64,000 bases of DNA from NCBI RefSeq assembly GCF_009859475.1, contig NZ_CP044549.1, positions 1,178,001 to 1,242,000 on the forward strand. The letters are read 5' to 3'. This stretch comes from Hydrogenophaga sp. BPS33. Its GTDB lineage: Bacteria; Pseudomonadota; Gammaproteobacteria; Burkholderiales; Burkholderiaceae_C. The notes beneath the pieces were generated by a model, which did no database searches, was not told the DNA's origin, and was given only the letters and a program-made list of their open reading frames with translations. Below, piece by piece: positions 37,113 through 45,710 of the stretch (within the stretch, counting starts at the first letter, position 1; the number at the start of each line of letters is the position of its first letter). The translations under genes and the position numbers were made by a program.

Positions 37113-37961
37113 GTGGTATCCCAAGGTGATGGCCTTCAATTGGGGGCCGCCTTGTGTCGCGTAGTTGCCGACGATGGCATGCATGTCCAGAAGTTCGGAA
37201 TACCCCAAGTGGAGGTGTTCCAGTGTGGGACAGTGCGCCAGGGCTTTGAGGATGCGCCGATGACCCGTGATCTCGGCCTCGGTGGGGGGACCTATCAGTG
37301 GCGCCTGGCTGAGCGCGATGGTGCGCAATGCGCTGACCGGGATCGCACTCACGATCGGTTGGATGGCCGACAGATGGCCCTGCAGATGGAGTTCCGACGC
37401 ACCGCTGTTCAACAAGGTCGCCACGCAAAGGCAGGTGGCCAGGCCCACCGGGTCCTGAGGATATCGAGGCCGGACGCGAACGCAGTCGACGTTCATCTGG
37501 TTCAAAGCCTGGGTCAGCTCCGGGAGGTCCGGTTTCCAATCCGTGGGAAGGCACAGCTCCAATGAGCGCCGATGGGGCGGTGCATCCAGATTTCCGAGGG
37601 AGGCCGCTTCCAGCAGGTGGTGGTAGCGATTGAAGGTAGCCACCAACAGCGGGTACTCGTGGGCACCCAGCAGATCGTTGAACACGTCTTTGGCGTCGTC
37701 GGGCTCCAACGCGGTCACCGATCCCTCGGCCATGGACGTCCACAGGTTCATCAGATCCTCGTACTCCGGGGCGTTGAGAGCCAGGTCCTTGCGCCGCAGG
37801 AAGGGGGTGAGTTCTTGCCGAATCGCCTTTTGCATGGGTGTCTCGCCGCTCTCGGACACGTCCTCCGACTCGCTATCGTCGTTGCGGGCGATTTTGGAAT
37901 CCGGTTGGGCTTCGAGGGCATAGGGGTTGGGGCGCTTGGGGCCTGAGCCACTGACAGCCAT
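37110..37961 (-). CDS. Leucine-rich-repeat protein, upstream part of a TAG-split LRR-ankyrin gene
   Basis: A 283-residue open stretch starting MAVSGSGPKRPNPYALEAQP, with AGGAG before ATG 37961. The N-terminus is polar and acidic (DDSESEDVSESGE), without a Sec signal. A helical region follows, and from about residue 170 irregular leucine-rich repeats appear (GASELHLQGHLSAIQ, CPTLEHLHLGYSELL, PQLKAITLGYH). The frame stops at TAG 37112-37110 and resumes without shift in the ankyrin part. An LRR plus ankyrin architecture without a signal peptide is typical of proteins acting inside host cells, but no delivery system is visible. Probably a recently inactivated or truncated gene. Confidence 0.65.
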   Translation of the reverse strand: MAVSGSGPKRPNPYALEAQPDSKIARNDDSESEDVSESGETPMQKAIRQELTPFLRRKDLALNAPEYEDLMNLWTSMAEGSVTALEPDDAKDVFNDLLGAHEYPLLVATFNRYHHLLEAASLGNLDAPPHRRSLELCLPTDWKPDLPELTQALNQMNVDCVRVRPRYPQDPVGLATCLCVATLLNSGASELHLQGHLSAIQPIVSAIPVSALRTIALSQAPLIGPPTEAEITGHRRILKALAHCPTLEHLHLGYSELLDMHAIVGNYATQGGPQLKAITLGYH

Positions 37962-38026
37962 GGGGGGTCTCCTGATGGGCGTGAAGCCCCTGAGTGACCT
38001 GGCAGGGAAACCCGTTCCGGTATCGC

Positions 38027-38060
38027 TTATTTTTACGAAGCACGTGCTTGCTGAAAATAA
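38027..38060. promoter_or_regulatory. 34-bp dyad, probable TetR operator
   Basis: An inverted repeat with arms TTATTTTTACGAAGCAC and GTGCTTGCTGAAAATAA, matching at 14 of 17 positions and centred on the perfect palindrome AAGCACGTGCTT (38037-38048). It ends 24 bases before the TetR ATG, in a low-GC stretch that probably holds the promoter. This is the usual size and position for autoregulation by a TetR repressor. Confidence 0.65.
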
Positions 38061-38083
38061 CACCGGCTGCTATCGTGCGCTGC

Positions 38084-38767
38084 ATGAGCTTGGCCAAAAC
38101 CCCACCTTCTGCGCCAGCGCCGCGCCGCCCGCGGGGGCGTCCGCGCAAGACGGCCGACGAACGCGACGACGGCAACCGCCGCCAGGCGCTGATCGCGGGC
38201 GCCGCGCGCCTGTTTCGCCAACAGGGCTTTGCCGCCACCACCACGCGCGACATCGCCGCCGCCGTGGGCATGCGCTCGGGCTCGCCGTTCTACCACTTCG
38301 ACAGCAAGGAGGCGCTGCTGGGCGCCGTGATGCGTGAAGGCATGCGGGGCGCGCTGCAGCGGCAACAGGCCGCGCTGGGCCTGTTGGCCGAGACGGCTTC
38401 GGCGCAGGCGCGTTTGCGTGTCCTGGTGCGCAGCCACTTCGACGTGCTGCTCGGGCCCGACAGCGACTTCATTCCGGTGATGCTGTACGAATGGCGCTCG
38501 GTCAGCCCGGCCCAGCGCGGTGAAATCACGCGATTGAAAGACCGCTACGAGGCCGATTGGATGCCCACGCTGCAGGCCCTGTACGCGCAGGGCGTGCTGG
38601 GTTGCGATCCGGCGCTGGCGCGGCTGATGGTCTTTGGCGCGCTCAACTGGTCGGCGCAGTGGTACGTACCGCCTTCCGGGCGCAGCGCCAAGGCGCGCGC
38701 GCGCGCCTCGCTCGACGAACTCACCACCGCCGCGCTCGGCCTGTTCTTGAAAGAGGATGTGCGATGA
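38084..38767 (+). CDS. TetR-family transcriptional regulator
   Basis: A 227-residue TetR protein starting MSLAKTPPSAPAPRRPRGRP. The helix-turn-helix is in the N-terminal third (GAARLFRQQGFAATTTRDIA, AAVGMRSGSPFYHFDSKEAL), and the ligand domain follows (FDVLLGPDSDFIPVMLYEWR). It is the first gene of the carboxylase operon, 42 bases before the beta subunit start, with a strong dyad just upstream. By analogy with AtuR and related regulators of branched acyl-CoA pathways it probably represses the operon until an acyl-CoA binds (inference). Confidence 0.9.
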   Translation: MSLAKTPPSAPAPRRPRGRPRKTADERDDGNRRQALIAGAARLFRQQGFAATTTRDIAAAVGMRSGSPFYHFDSKEALLGAVMREGMRGALQRQQAALGLLAETASAQARLRVLVRSHFDVLLGPDSDFIPVMLYEWRSVSPAQRGEITRLKDRYEADWMPTLQALYAQGVLGCDPALARLMVFGALNWSAQWYVPPSGRSAKARARASLDELTTAALGLFLKEDVR

Positions 38768-38809
38768 CGTTTGCCCATGGCCGCCCTGCGGTACCGAAGG
38801 TGTTCCGGG

Positions 38810-40486
38810 ATGTTTGAATCCACCTTCCGTCCTCAGAGTCCGCAGGCGCAGGCGCGACGCGGCGCCATGCTCGCGCGCTTGGAACAGTTGCGTGCGCTGG
38901 AAGACCGCGCGGCCATGGCATCGGCGAAGTCAAAACCCCAGTTCGACAAGCGCGGCCAACTGCTGCCCCGCGAGCGGGTGGCCTTGTTGCTGGACCCGGG
39001 CGCGCGCTTCGTGCCGCTGTGCAGCCTGGCGGGCTATCTGCAGGACACGCCGGACCCCGGGACATCGGTGCCCGGCGGTGGCGTGGTCGCCGGCATGGGC
39101 TTCGTGAGCGGCGTGCGCTGCATGGTGGTGGCCAGCGATTCGGGCATCGAAGCCGGCGCGATCCAGGCGCGCGGTCTGGAGAAGATCCTGCGGGTGCAGG
39201 AGATCGCCTTGCAGAACCGCTTGCCCTTCGTGCACCTGGTGGAGAGCGCGGGTGCGAACCTCACGAAGTACCAGGTCGAGGGTTTTGTGCAGGGCGGCGC
39301 GCTGTTTCGCAACCTGGCGCGCCTGTCGGCGGCGGGCATTCCCGTGGTCACGGTGCAGCACGGCTCGGGCACGGCGGGTGGGGCCTACATGCCGGGCTTG
39401 AGCGACATCGTGATCATGGTGCGGGGGCGCTCGCGCGCGTTCCTGGCGGGGCCGCCCTTGTTGTTGGCGGCCACAGGGGAGGTGGCGACGGAAGAGGAAT
39501 TGGGTGGCGCGGAGATGCACACCTCGGTGTCCGGCCTGGGCGAGTACCTGGCGCAGGACGACCGGGAGGCGCTGGGCTTGGCTCGGCGCTTGTTGGGGAC
39601 CCTCACCCCAGCCCTCTCCCGCCAGCGGGAGAGGGGGCAAAAGACCTCGCTCGCCGGGGAGCGTGCCTTGCTCCCTCTCCCGCTGGCGGGAGAGGATTGG
39701 GGTGAGGGCGTCGCCGCATTCAACCCCCAAGACCTTCTCGCCCTCATGCCGCTGCACCACCGCGAACCGGTGGACATGCGCGAGGTCATCGCCCGCCTCG
39801 TCGATGGCTCCGATATGCTCGAGTTCAAGGCGCTCTACGGCGCCGCCACGGTGTGCGTGCAGGCGCGCATCGAAGGCCATGCCGTCGGTATCCTCAGCAA
39901 CAACGGCCCGATCGACGTGGCCGGCGCGAACAAGGCCACGCACTTCATCCAGTGGATGTGCCAGCTCGGCCACCCCGTCGTCTACCTGCAGAACACCACC
40001 GGCTACATGGTCGGCAAGGACAGCGAGCAGGGCGGCATGATCAAGCACGGCAGCAAGATGATCCAGGCCGTCACCAACGCCACGGTGCCGCAGATCACCA
40101 TCCAGTGCGGGGCTTCCTTTGGGGCCGGCAACTACGGCATGTGCGGACGCGGTTTCGCGCCGCGTTTTCTTTTCAGCTGGCCGCAGGCCACCACGGCGGT
40201 CATGGGTGGCGAGCAGGCGGCGCGCACCATGCAGATCGTGGCCGAGGCCGGCATGGCGCGCAAAGGCATCACGCCCGATCCGGCGCAGATGCAGACGCAG
40301 TTCGACGAGATCGTCCATAGGTTCGAACGCCAGGCCGATGCGTTTTACACCAGCGGCCTGGTGCTCGACGACGGCGTCATCGACCCGCGCGACACGCGCG
40401 CCGTGCTCGCCTTCTGCCTGGACACCTGCGCCGAAGCCAGCGCGCGCGAACCGCGCCCCATGCAGTTTGGCGTGGCGCGCATGTAG
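38810..40486 (+). CDS. Acyl-CoA carboxylase beta subunit (methylcrotonyl/geranyl-CoA type) with inserted repeat
   Basis: A 558-residue carboxyltransferase subunit starting MFESTFRPQSPQAQARRGAM. Conserved marks are LPRERVALLLDPGARFVPLC, QHGSGTAGGAYMPGLSD, the oxyanion-type segments around VESAGANL and SNNGPIDVAGANKATHFIQ, and QCGASFGAGNYGMCGRGFAP. It transfers carboxyl from biotin to an acyl-CoA. Family members are about 535 residues; the excess is a segment near residues 264-300 (TLTPALSRQRERGQ to LPLAGEDWGEG) that is a translated palindromic repeat (39600-39708). It falls in the linker between the two carboxyltransferase lobes, so function may survive. With the acyl-CoA dehydrogenase and biotin carboxylase it fits leucine/isovalerate or acyclic terpene (Atu) degradation. 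Confidence 0.87.
   Translation: MFESTFRPQSPQAQARRGAMLARLEQLRALEDRAAMASAKSKPQFDKRGQLLPRERVALLLDPGARFVPLCSLAGYLQDTPDPGTSVPGGGVVAGMGFVSGVRCMVVASDSGIEAGAIQARGLEKILRVQEIALQNRLPFVHLVESAGANLTKYQVEGFVQGGALFRNLARLSAAGIPVVTVQHGSGTAGGAYMPGLSDIVIMVRGRSRAFLAGPPLLLAATGEVATEEELGGAEMHTSVSGLGEYLAQDDREALGLARRLLGTLTPALSRQRERGQKTSLAGERALLPLPLAGEDWGEGVAAFNPQDLLALMPLHHREPVDMREVIARLVDGSDMLEFKALYGAATVCVQARIEGHAVGILSNNGPIDVAGANKATHFIQWMCQLGHPVVYLQNTTGYMVGKDSEQGGMIKHGSKMIQAVTNATVPQITIQCGASFGAGNYGMCGRGFAPRFLFSWPQATTAVMGGEQAARTMQIVAEAGMARKGITPDPAQMQTQFDEIVHRFERQADAFYTSGLVLDDGVIDPRDTRAVLAFCLDTCAEASAREPRPMQFGVARM
39600..39708. repeat. Palindromic repeat inserted in frame in the carboxylase gene
   Basis: Two arms, each itself a palindrome: CCCTCACCCCAGCCCTCTCC, then CGCCAGCGGGAGAGGG (39600-39635), and CCCTCTCCCGCTGGCGGGAG, then AGGATTGGGGTGAGGG (39673-39708). 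They are also inverted relative to each other around a 37-bp spacer. This type of repeat is usually intergenic in Burkholderiales (general knowledge). Here it lies inside the carboxylase beta gene without breaking the frame. Confidence 0.75.
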
Positions 40487-40526
40487 CACCCCCACCGTTG
40501 CCCAGCGCACCCATCGGAGACCCGGC

Positions 40527-41702
40527 ATGCAACTCACGCACGAACACCGCGAAGTGCAGAAAACGCTCAAGCGCTACATCGACGAGCACATCAACCCGCG
40601 GGTGGATGCTTGGGAAGCGGCCGAGATAATGCCCGCACACGAGCTCTTCAAAGGCCTGGGCAAGCTGGGCCTGCTGGGCTTGACCAAACCCGAGGCCCAC
40701 GGCGGCGCGGGGCTGGACTATTCCTACAGCATGGCCATGGCCGAGACGCTGGGCCACATCCACTGCGGTGGCGTACCCATGGCGATCGGCGTGCAGACCG
40801 ACATGGCCACGCCCGCGCTCGCGCGCTTCGGCAGCGAAGAACTTCAGCGCGAATTCCTGGCGCCGGCCATCGCGGGCGATGAAGTGGCCTGCATCGGCGT
40901 GAGCGAACCCGGCGCGGGCAGCGACGTCTCGGCCATCCAGAGCGTGGCGCGCAAGGATGGCGACGACTACCTCATCTCGGGCCAGAAGATGTGGATCACC
41001 AACAGCCTGCAGGCCGACTGGATGTGCATGCTCGTCAACACCAGCGACGGCCCCGCGCACAAGAACAAGAGCCTGGTGGTGGTGCGCATGCGCGACGAGA
41101 AGGGTCGGCTCGCCAAGGGCATCGAGGTGGCGCAGAAGATCCGCAAGATCGGCATGCACAGCAGCGACACCGGCCTGATCTACTTCGACGGGGTGCGCGT
41201 GCCGCAGCGCAATCGCATCGGCCAGGAGGGCGCGGGATTTCTCTACCAGATGCAGCAGTTCCAGGAAGAGCGCCTGTGGTGCGCGGCGAGCACCTTGGTC
41301 GCGCTGAACAATTGCATCGCCTGGACGGTGGAGTGGGCGCAGGAGCGCAAGCTCTTCGGCGCGTCGCTGGCCGACCAGCAATGGGTGCAGTTCAAGCTGG
41401 CCGAGCTCAAGACCGAGGTGGAGAGTTTGCGCGCATTGACCTACCAGGCGGTGGAGCACTATGTGGCGGGCGAGGACGTGACCGAGTGGGCGACCATGGC
41501 CAAGCTCAAGGCCGGTCGTCTGAACCGCGTGGTGCCCGACACCTGCTTGCAGTTCTGGGGTGGCATGGGATTCACCTGGGAGAACAAGGTCTCGCGCATG
41601 TTCCGCGATGGGCGCCTGGCCTCGATCGGGGGCGGGGCGGACGAGGTGATGCTGGGCATCCTGAGCAAGACCATGGGCATTGCGAAGCGGGGCGTGAAGT
41701 GA
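40527..41702 (+). CDS. Acyl-CoA dehydrogenase (citronellyl-CoA dehydrogenase-like)
   Basis: A 391-residue flavoprotein starting MQLTHEHREVQKTLKRYIDE, with GGAG upstream. Signatures are ACIGVSEPGAGSDVSAIQ, SGQKMWITNSLQADW and LQFWGGMGFTWENKVSRMFR, the last carrying the catalytic-base glutamate position (WE). It introduces an alpha-beta double bond in an acyl-CoA, passing electrons to ETF. Placement between the carboxylase subunits resembles atuC-atuD-atuF of acyclic terpene degradation or the ivd/mcc leucine clusters; the sequence lacks the usual isovaleryl-CoA dehydrogenase N-terminus, favouring an AtuD-like enzyme. That choice is inference. Confidence 0.88.
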   Translation: MQLTHEHREVQKTLKRYIDEHINPRVDAWEAAEIMPAHELFKGLGKLGLLGLTKPEAHGGAGLDYSYSMAMAETLGHIHCGGVPMAIGVQTDMATPALARFGSEELQREFLAPAIAGDEVACIGVSEPGAGSDVSAIQSVARKDGDDYLISGQKMWITNSLQADWMCMLVNTSDGPAHKNKSLVVVRMRDEKGRLAKGIEVAQKIRKIGMHSSDTGLIYFDGVRVPQRNRIGQEGAGFLYQMQQFQEERLWCAASTLVALNNCIAWTVEWAQERKLFGASLADQQWVQFKLAELKTEVESLRALTYQAVEHYVAGEDVTEWATMAKLKAGRLNRVVPDTCLQFWGGMGFTWENKVSRMFRDGRLASIGGGADEVMLGILSKTMGIAKRGVK

Positions 41703-41709
41703 GGGCCGC

Positions 41710-43671
41710 ATGAAAAAACTCCTCATCGCCAACCGAGGCGAGATCGCGCGCCGCATCATCCGCACCGCGCACGCCATGGGCATCGAAACCGTGGCGGTCT
41801 ATTCGGAGCCCGATGCGCAGGCCCTGCACGTGCGCGAGGCCACCACTGCCTACGCGCTGGGCGGCGCGGCGTCGGCCGATTCCTATCTGCGCATCGACCG
41901 TCTGCTCGACGCGGCCGCCGCCACCAACGCCGACGCCGTGCACCCCGGCTACGGTTTCCTGAGCGAGAACGCGGACTTCGCGCAAGCCGTGATCGACGCG
42001 GGATTCGCCTGGGTCGGCCCGCCGCCGGCCGCCATCCGCGCGTTGGGCCGCAAGTCGGCCGCCAAGGCGCTGGCGCTCGCGCACGGCGTGCCCTGCCTGC
42101 CCGGCTACTTCGGAGACGACCAGCGAGAGGAAACCTTCCTGGCCGAAGCGCAGCGCATCGGCTTTCCTCTGATGGTGAAGGCCGTGGCCGGCGGCGGGGG
42201 GCGCGGCATGCGGCTGGTGCACGAGATCGCCGAACTGCCGGCGGCCTTGAGCAGCGCGCGCTCCGAGGCGCTGGCGGGTTTCGGCGATGGCGATCTGCTG
42301 ATCGAACGCGCGCTGCCGCGGCCCCGCCATGTGGAGGTGCAGGTGTTCGCCGATGCGCACGGCCACTGTGTGCACCTGGGCGAGCGCGACTGCTCGGTAC
42401 AACGCCGCCACCAGAAGATCGTGGAAGAGTCGCCCAGCCCTGCGGTGTCGCCGGCGCTGCGCGAAGCGCTGGGGCGTTGTGCGGTGCGCCTGGCCCAGGC
42501 GGCGGGCTACGTGGGGGCTGGCACGGTGGAGTTTCTGCTGGAGGCACACCCTCTTTCTCACGCTCTTTCGCACGCAGGGGAGGCGGGCGCGGGATCTTTC
42601 TTCCTGATGGAGATGAACACCCGCCTGCAGGTCGAACACCCCGTCACCGAAGCGCTCACCGGCCTCGATCTCGTGGAGTGGCAGTTGCGCATCGCGCGCG
42701 GCGAAACGCTGCCGCTGCAGCAGGACCAGATCTGCTTCAGCGGCCACGCCCTGGAGGTGCGCCTGTGCGCCGAAGACGCGCATTTCACACCTCACACCGG
42801 ACGTGTGCGGCACTTCGCCGCACCCGCACCGCAGCCGGGTCTGCGCTTCGACCATGCGCTGGAGACCGGGTGCGCCATCACCCCGCACTACGACGCCCTG
42901 CTCGGCAAGCTCATCGCCCACGCGCCCACCCGCGCCGAGGCCATCGAACGGCTCGCGCATGCGCTCGACCAGACGGTGTTGCTCGGTCTGCCGAGCAACC
43001 GCGCCTTCCTGGCCGCCTGCCTGCGCAACCCGGTGTTTCACGAAGGCGGCGCGCTCATTGCCTTCCTGGCCGAAGAAGGCGAGGCGATCCGCGCCACGCT
43101 GCAGCCGCCGCCGGACGCGGTGTTGGCGGGCGTGCTGGCCGCCGTGTTCCATGCACAGGGTCCCGCCGTGGCGCTGCCATGCCCGTTTGCCCGCCCGCTG
43201 CGCTGGCAGCATGGCGAGCAGGTGATGGACATCGCGGTGCTCGAACAAGGGCAGGGCCTGTTGCGTGTCGTGCAGGGCGAGCGCCAGCTGCAAGCCCTCG
43301 TGGCACCGGGATGCGTGACGATCGATGGCGTCACCTGGCCCGTGAGGGCGGCGAGTCTGGGCGCGGACCTGTGGCAGGTGCAAGCGGGAGCGCACACGGT
43401 CGAACTGCGCGACCTGGCCCATGCGCCGCCCGCGGGCGCTGGTGGCGACGGCGGCGCGCTCGAGTTGCGTGCCCCCTTCAATGGCAAGCTCATGGCAGTC
43501 CATGCCCAACCGGGGCAGGCCATCGCGCGCGGCGCGCCGTTGCTGGTCATCGAATCCATGAAGCTCGAACACACGTTGAGCGCGCCGCGCGCCGCGGTGG
43601 TGGCGAACGTTCTTGTGATGGCAGGCCAGCAAGTCGCGCCTGGGCAATTGCTGGTCACCTATGTGTCTTGA
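41710..43671 (+). CDS. Biotin-dependent acyl-CoA carboxylase alpha subunit
   Basis: A 653-residue subunit with biotin carboxylase and biotin carrier domains. Motifs: KKLLIANRGEIARRIIRTAH, VHPGYGFLSENADFAQAV, the ATP-grasp glycine loop KAVAGGGGRGMRLVHE, and MEMNTRLQVEHPVTEALTG. The C-terminal carrier has ESMKLEHTLSAP with the biotinylated lysine. Just before MEMNTRL an extra segment of about 14 residues (HPLSHALSHAGEAGAG, near 280-295) departs from the family consensus and is encoded partly by an imperfect tandem repeat near 42550-42575. The gene starts 7 bases after the dehydrogenase and forms the holoenzyme with the beta subunit at 38810. Confidence 0.92.
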   Translation: MKKLLIANRGEIARRIIRTAHAMGIETVAVYSEPDAQALHVREATTAYALGGAASADSYLRIDRLLDAAAATNADAVHPGYGFLSENADFAQAVIDAGFAWVGPPPAAIRALGRKSAAKALALAHGVPCLPGYFGDDQREETFLAEAQRIGFPLMVKAVAGGGGRGMRLVHEIAELPAALSSARSEALAGFGDGDLLIERALPRPRHVEVQVFADAHGHCVHLGERDCSVQRRHQKIVEESPSPAVSPALREALGRCAVRLAQAAGYVGAGTVEFLLEAHPLSHALSHAGEAGAGSFFLMEMNTRLQVEHPVTEALTGLDLVEWQLRIARGETLPLQQDQICFSGHALEVRLCAEDAHFTPHTGRVRHFAAPAPQPGLRFDHALETGCAITPHYDALLGKLIAHAPTRAEAIERLAHALDQTVLLGLPSNRAFLAACLRNPVFHEGGALIAFLAEEGEAIRATLQPPPDAVLAGVLAAVFHAQGPAVALPCPFARPLRWQHGEQVMDIAVLEQGQGLLRVVQGERQLQALVAPGCVTIDGVTWPVRAASLGADLWQVQAGAHTVELRDLAHAPPAGAGGDGGALELRAPFNGKLMAVHAQPGQAIARGAPLLVIESMKLEHTLSAPRAAVVANVLVMAGQQVAPGQLLVTYVS

Positions 43672-43712
43672 GACGAAACACCCCCTGCGCGCCATTGGCG
43701 CTCTCCCTTGCA

Positions 43713-44210
43713 ATGAAAACCATGAGCAAACACGCTGAACCTCAGACCCCGATCGAATTCGAACCCGCGTTCGTGGCCGCCGTGCAGGACTTGTTCGACG
43801 AGAAGATCGTCTTCAACAAACTGATGGGCGTGCGGCTCACCGAGGTCAGGGCCGACGGCGTTCGTGCGCACCTGGCCATGAAGCCCGAACTGGTGGGGAA
43901 CTACCTGCACCACCGCTTGCACGGCGGCGTGGTGAGTGCCTGCCTCGACGCTTTGGCTGGCATGGCCTGCATGGCGGCGAGTGCGGCCCGCCACATGGAC
44001 GAGCCGCCCCTGCAGCGGCTGCACCGCTTCAGCAAGCTCGGCACCATCGACCTGCGCATCGACTACTTGCGGCCTTGCGTGGGCGAGCATTTCGACCTGC
44101 GTGCCGAGGTGCTGCGCCTGGGCTCGCGCGTGGCGACCACGCGCATGGAGTTTCTGGGGGCGGATGGGAAGCTGCTGTGCGTGGGCGCGGGGGCTTATAT
44201 CGTGTCGTAG
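43713..44210 (+). CDS. Hotdog-fold thioesterase (PaaI-like)
   Basis: A 165-residue hotdog thioesterase, MKTMSKHAEPQTPIEFEPAF at the start. The core motif is NYLHHRLHGGVVSACLDALA, with the HGG typical of PaaI/YbgC-like acyl-CoA thioesterases, followed by TIDLRIDYLRPCVGEHF. It probably hydrolyses an acyl-CoA of the same operon or relieves CoA trapping. Start is uncertain between ATG 43713 and ATG 43722; neither has a strong ribosome-binding site, so translation may depend on the upstream gene, 41 bases away. Confidence 0.85.
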   Translation: MKTMSKHAEPQTPIEFEPAFVAAVQDLFDEKIVFNKLMGVRLTEVRADGVRAHLAMKPELVGNYLHHRLHGGVVSACLDALAGMACMAASAARHMDEPPLQRLHRFSKLGTIDLRIDYLRPCVGEHFDLRAEVLRLGSRVATTRMEFLGADGKLLCVGAGAYIVS

Positions 44211-44237
44211 CGCCGGGCTGGCTCAGGTGAGAGCGGA

Positions 44238-45108
44238 TCAAGGCTTGAGCGTGTCCAAGTACGCGGCAATGTCGATCATGTCGCTTTGCTGCAGGTTGGC
44301 CAACGGTGCTTTCATCAGGGCTGCGCTGGGCCCTGCTCGCACACCCGTTTGCAGCTCATACAACTGTCGAAAAATGTAGGTCGACCAGCGCTTGCCCCCT
44401 TCGGATGCTGCCCGGCGGCACATAGGCCGTGAACGTGACCCGGGGGTCGCGGTTCTCGAAGCGCTCGAGATCGTTGTTCAGCTCGATGATCCGTTGACCG
44501 ATGGGTTCGCGAGCCGGCGGTTTTACCGGTGCAAGAAACCAGTTGTAGACATATGTCTTGGGCACGGTCTTGCTCTCGACCACCTGGATGTTCTGCCTGG
44601 GTTTCAACGCCGAAAAATAGGCTGCAACGGCTTTTGCTTCTTCTTCGGAAAGGGCCTTGGCCGTTGCGATCATCAGGGTCTGTGGCTTTCGGTAGGGCAC
44701 GGCGGTGGACCGCGCGCCGCTTTTGTAGTCGGCCAGCTGCTGAAGAATGTACGGCGCCGACAAACCCGCCAGGCTCGAGTTTTCGGGCCCGCCGGTGCCC
44801 TCTGCACGGTGGCAGTAGCCACAGGCGCTCACGTTTTGCGGGCGGCCTCTGGCGACCACGGCGGGCATGGGCGGATGGGCATCGGGATGCCAATCGGGGG
44901 CGAGAAAACGATCCCTCACCTCTGACAAGGTGTGTCTCACGCGGCTATCGGGGACGTGGCGCACGGCGCCGTCGTCTGGCGTCAGTTTGAACCCGGGTGG
45001 ATTCATGGGGTAGGCCCACGAAGGGGGACCTTCACGGGCCATTGCGCTGGGCAAGCCGGTCCAGCAGGCCAACGTGGACATCAGGACCAGAATGGCTCGT
45101 TTGCCCAT
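44238..45108 (-). pseudogene. Decayed c-type cytochrome gene (second haem region lost)
   Basis: From ATG 45108 the frame encodes a signal peptide (ILVLMSTLACWTGLPSAMA) and a first cytochrome c domain with haem motif ACGYCH and IATAKALSEEEAKAVAAYFS. The second domain begins (YVPPGSIRRGQALV) but the frame then runs to a stop at 44356. The expected C-terminus continues in another frame: STYIFRQLYELQTGVRAGPS through SDMIDIAAYLDTLKP to 44238. The roughly 25-30 residues that should hold the second CXXCH are missing at the junction near 44380, so an out-of-frame deletion removed that haem site. A truncated single-haem product may still be made. Confidence 0.75.
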
Positions 45109-45271
45109 GCCGTGCGCTCCTCAGCTCTTTCGGTGGGTTGAATCTTTGGGCTATGGAACCGTTGCGCGCACCCGTTCGCCCGGCTGTGCTGCACGCAGCC
45201 ACTGGGTGGTTGAAAGGGGTGTCTGGTTCAATGAGCCGCATGCCGAATGCTGCTCCACAGATCGGCTCGGT

Positions 45272-45685
45272 CTACCTCAGACGCGGGGACTTCCGCAGCC
45301 CCGGCCTGACCCACCGCCACGCCAGCCCCACCAGCGCAGCGAACACGGTGTAGGCGGCCAGAAATACCCACCAGGGCGCGTCCCAGTACAGCAGCTGAGA
45401 GAGCCAGTGTTCGACAAAGCTCTCGCCGTAGCTGGCCTGGCCGGCGATGCGGCGAAGCTTTTGTTCCCACACCGTGAGCGGGCACAGCTGCCCCAGCCAG
45501 GCCTGGGCCGCGATGAACACCATCAGGCCCAGATGGGCCAGCCGCAGACCGAAGTGGCGCACCCAGCGCCAACCCAGCGCACCACCCACGAGCACCAGCG
45601 GCAGCAGGCCGACCACGAAGACGACGATGGCCAGGTGCAGCGTGAGCAGTGCGTCGGCGAAAAGGCCCGCGAGGCCGGCGCTCAA
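45272..45685 (-). CDS. DUF2784 membrane protein
   Basis: A 137-residue protein with about four hydrophobic helices (LFADALLTLHLAIVVFVVGL, HLGLMVFIAAQAWLGQLCPL, WWVFLAAYTVFAALVGLAW). The WLGQLCPLTVWEQKLR and SFVEHWLSQLLYW segments are characteristic of DUF2784. Function is unknown. It follows the binding protein of the Liv-type operon after 25 bases and may be its last gene. The 163 bases between it and the cytochrome gene hold nothing I can assign. Confidence 0.85.
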   Translation of the reverse strand: MSAGLAGLFADALLTLHLAIVVFVVGLLPLVLVGGALGWRWVRHFGLRLAHLGLMVFIAAQAWLGQLCPLTVWEQKLRRIAGQASYGESFVEHWLSQLLYWDAPWWVFLAAYTVFAALVGLAWRWVRPGLRKSPRLR

Positions 45686-45710
45686 CGGACGGCCCGCCGC
45701 GTGGCCCGCT

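Noticed and set aside
38810-43671. Firm assignment of the carboxylase operon to leucine or to terpene degradation
   Set aside because: Subunit motifs do not separate methylcrotonyl-CoA from geranyl-CoA carboxylase by eye, and neither HMG-CoA lyase nor other atu genes are present in the window.
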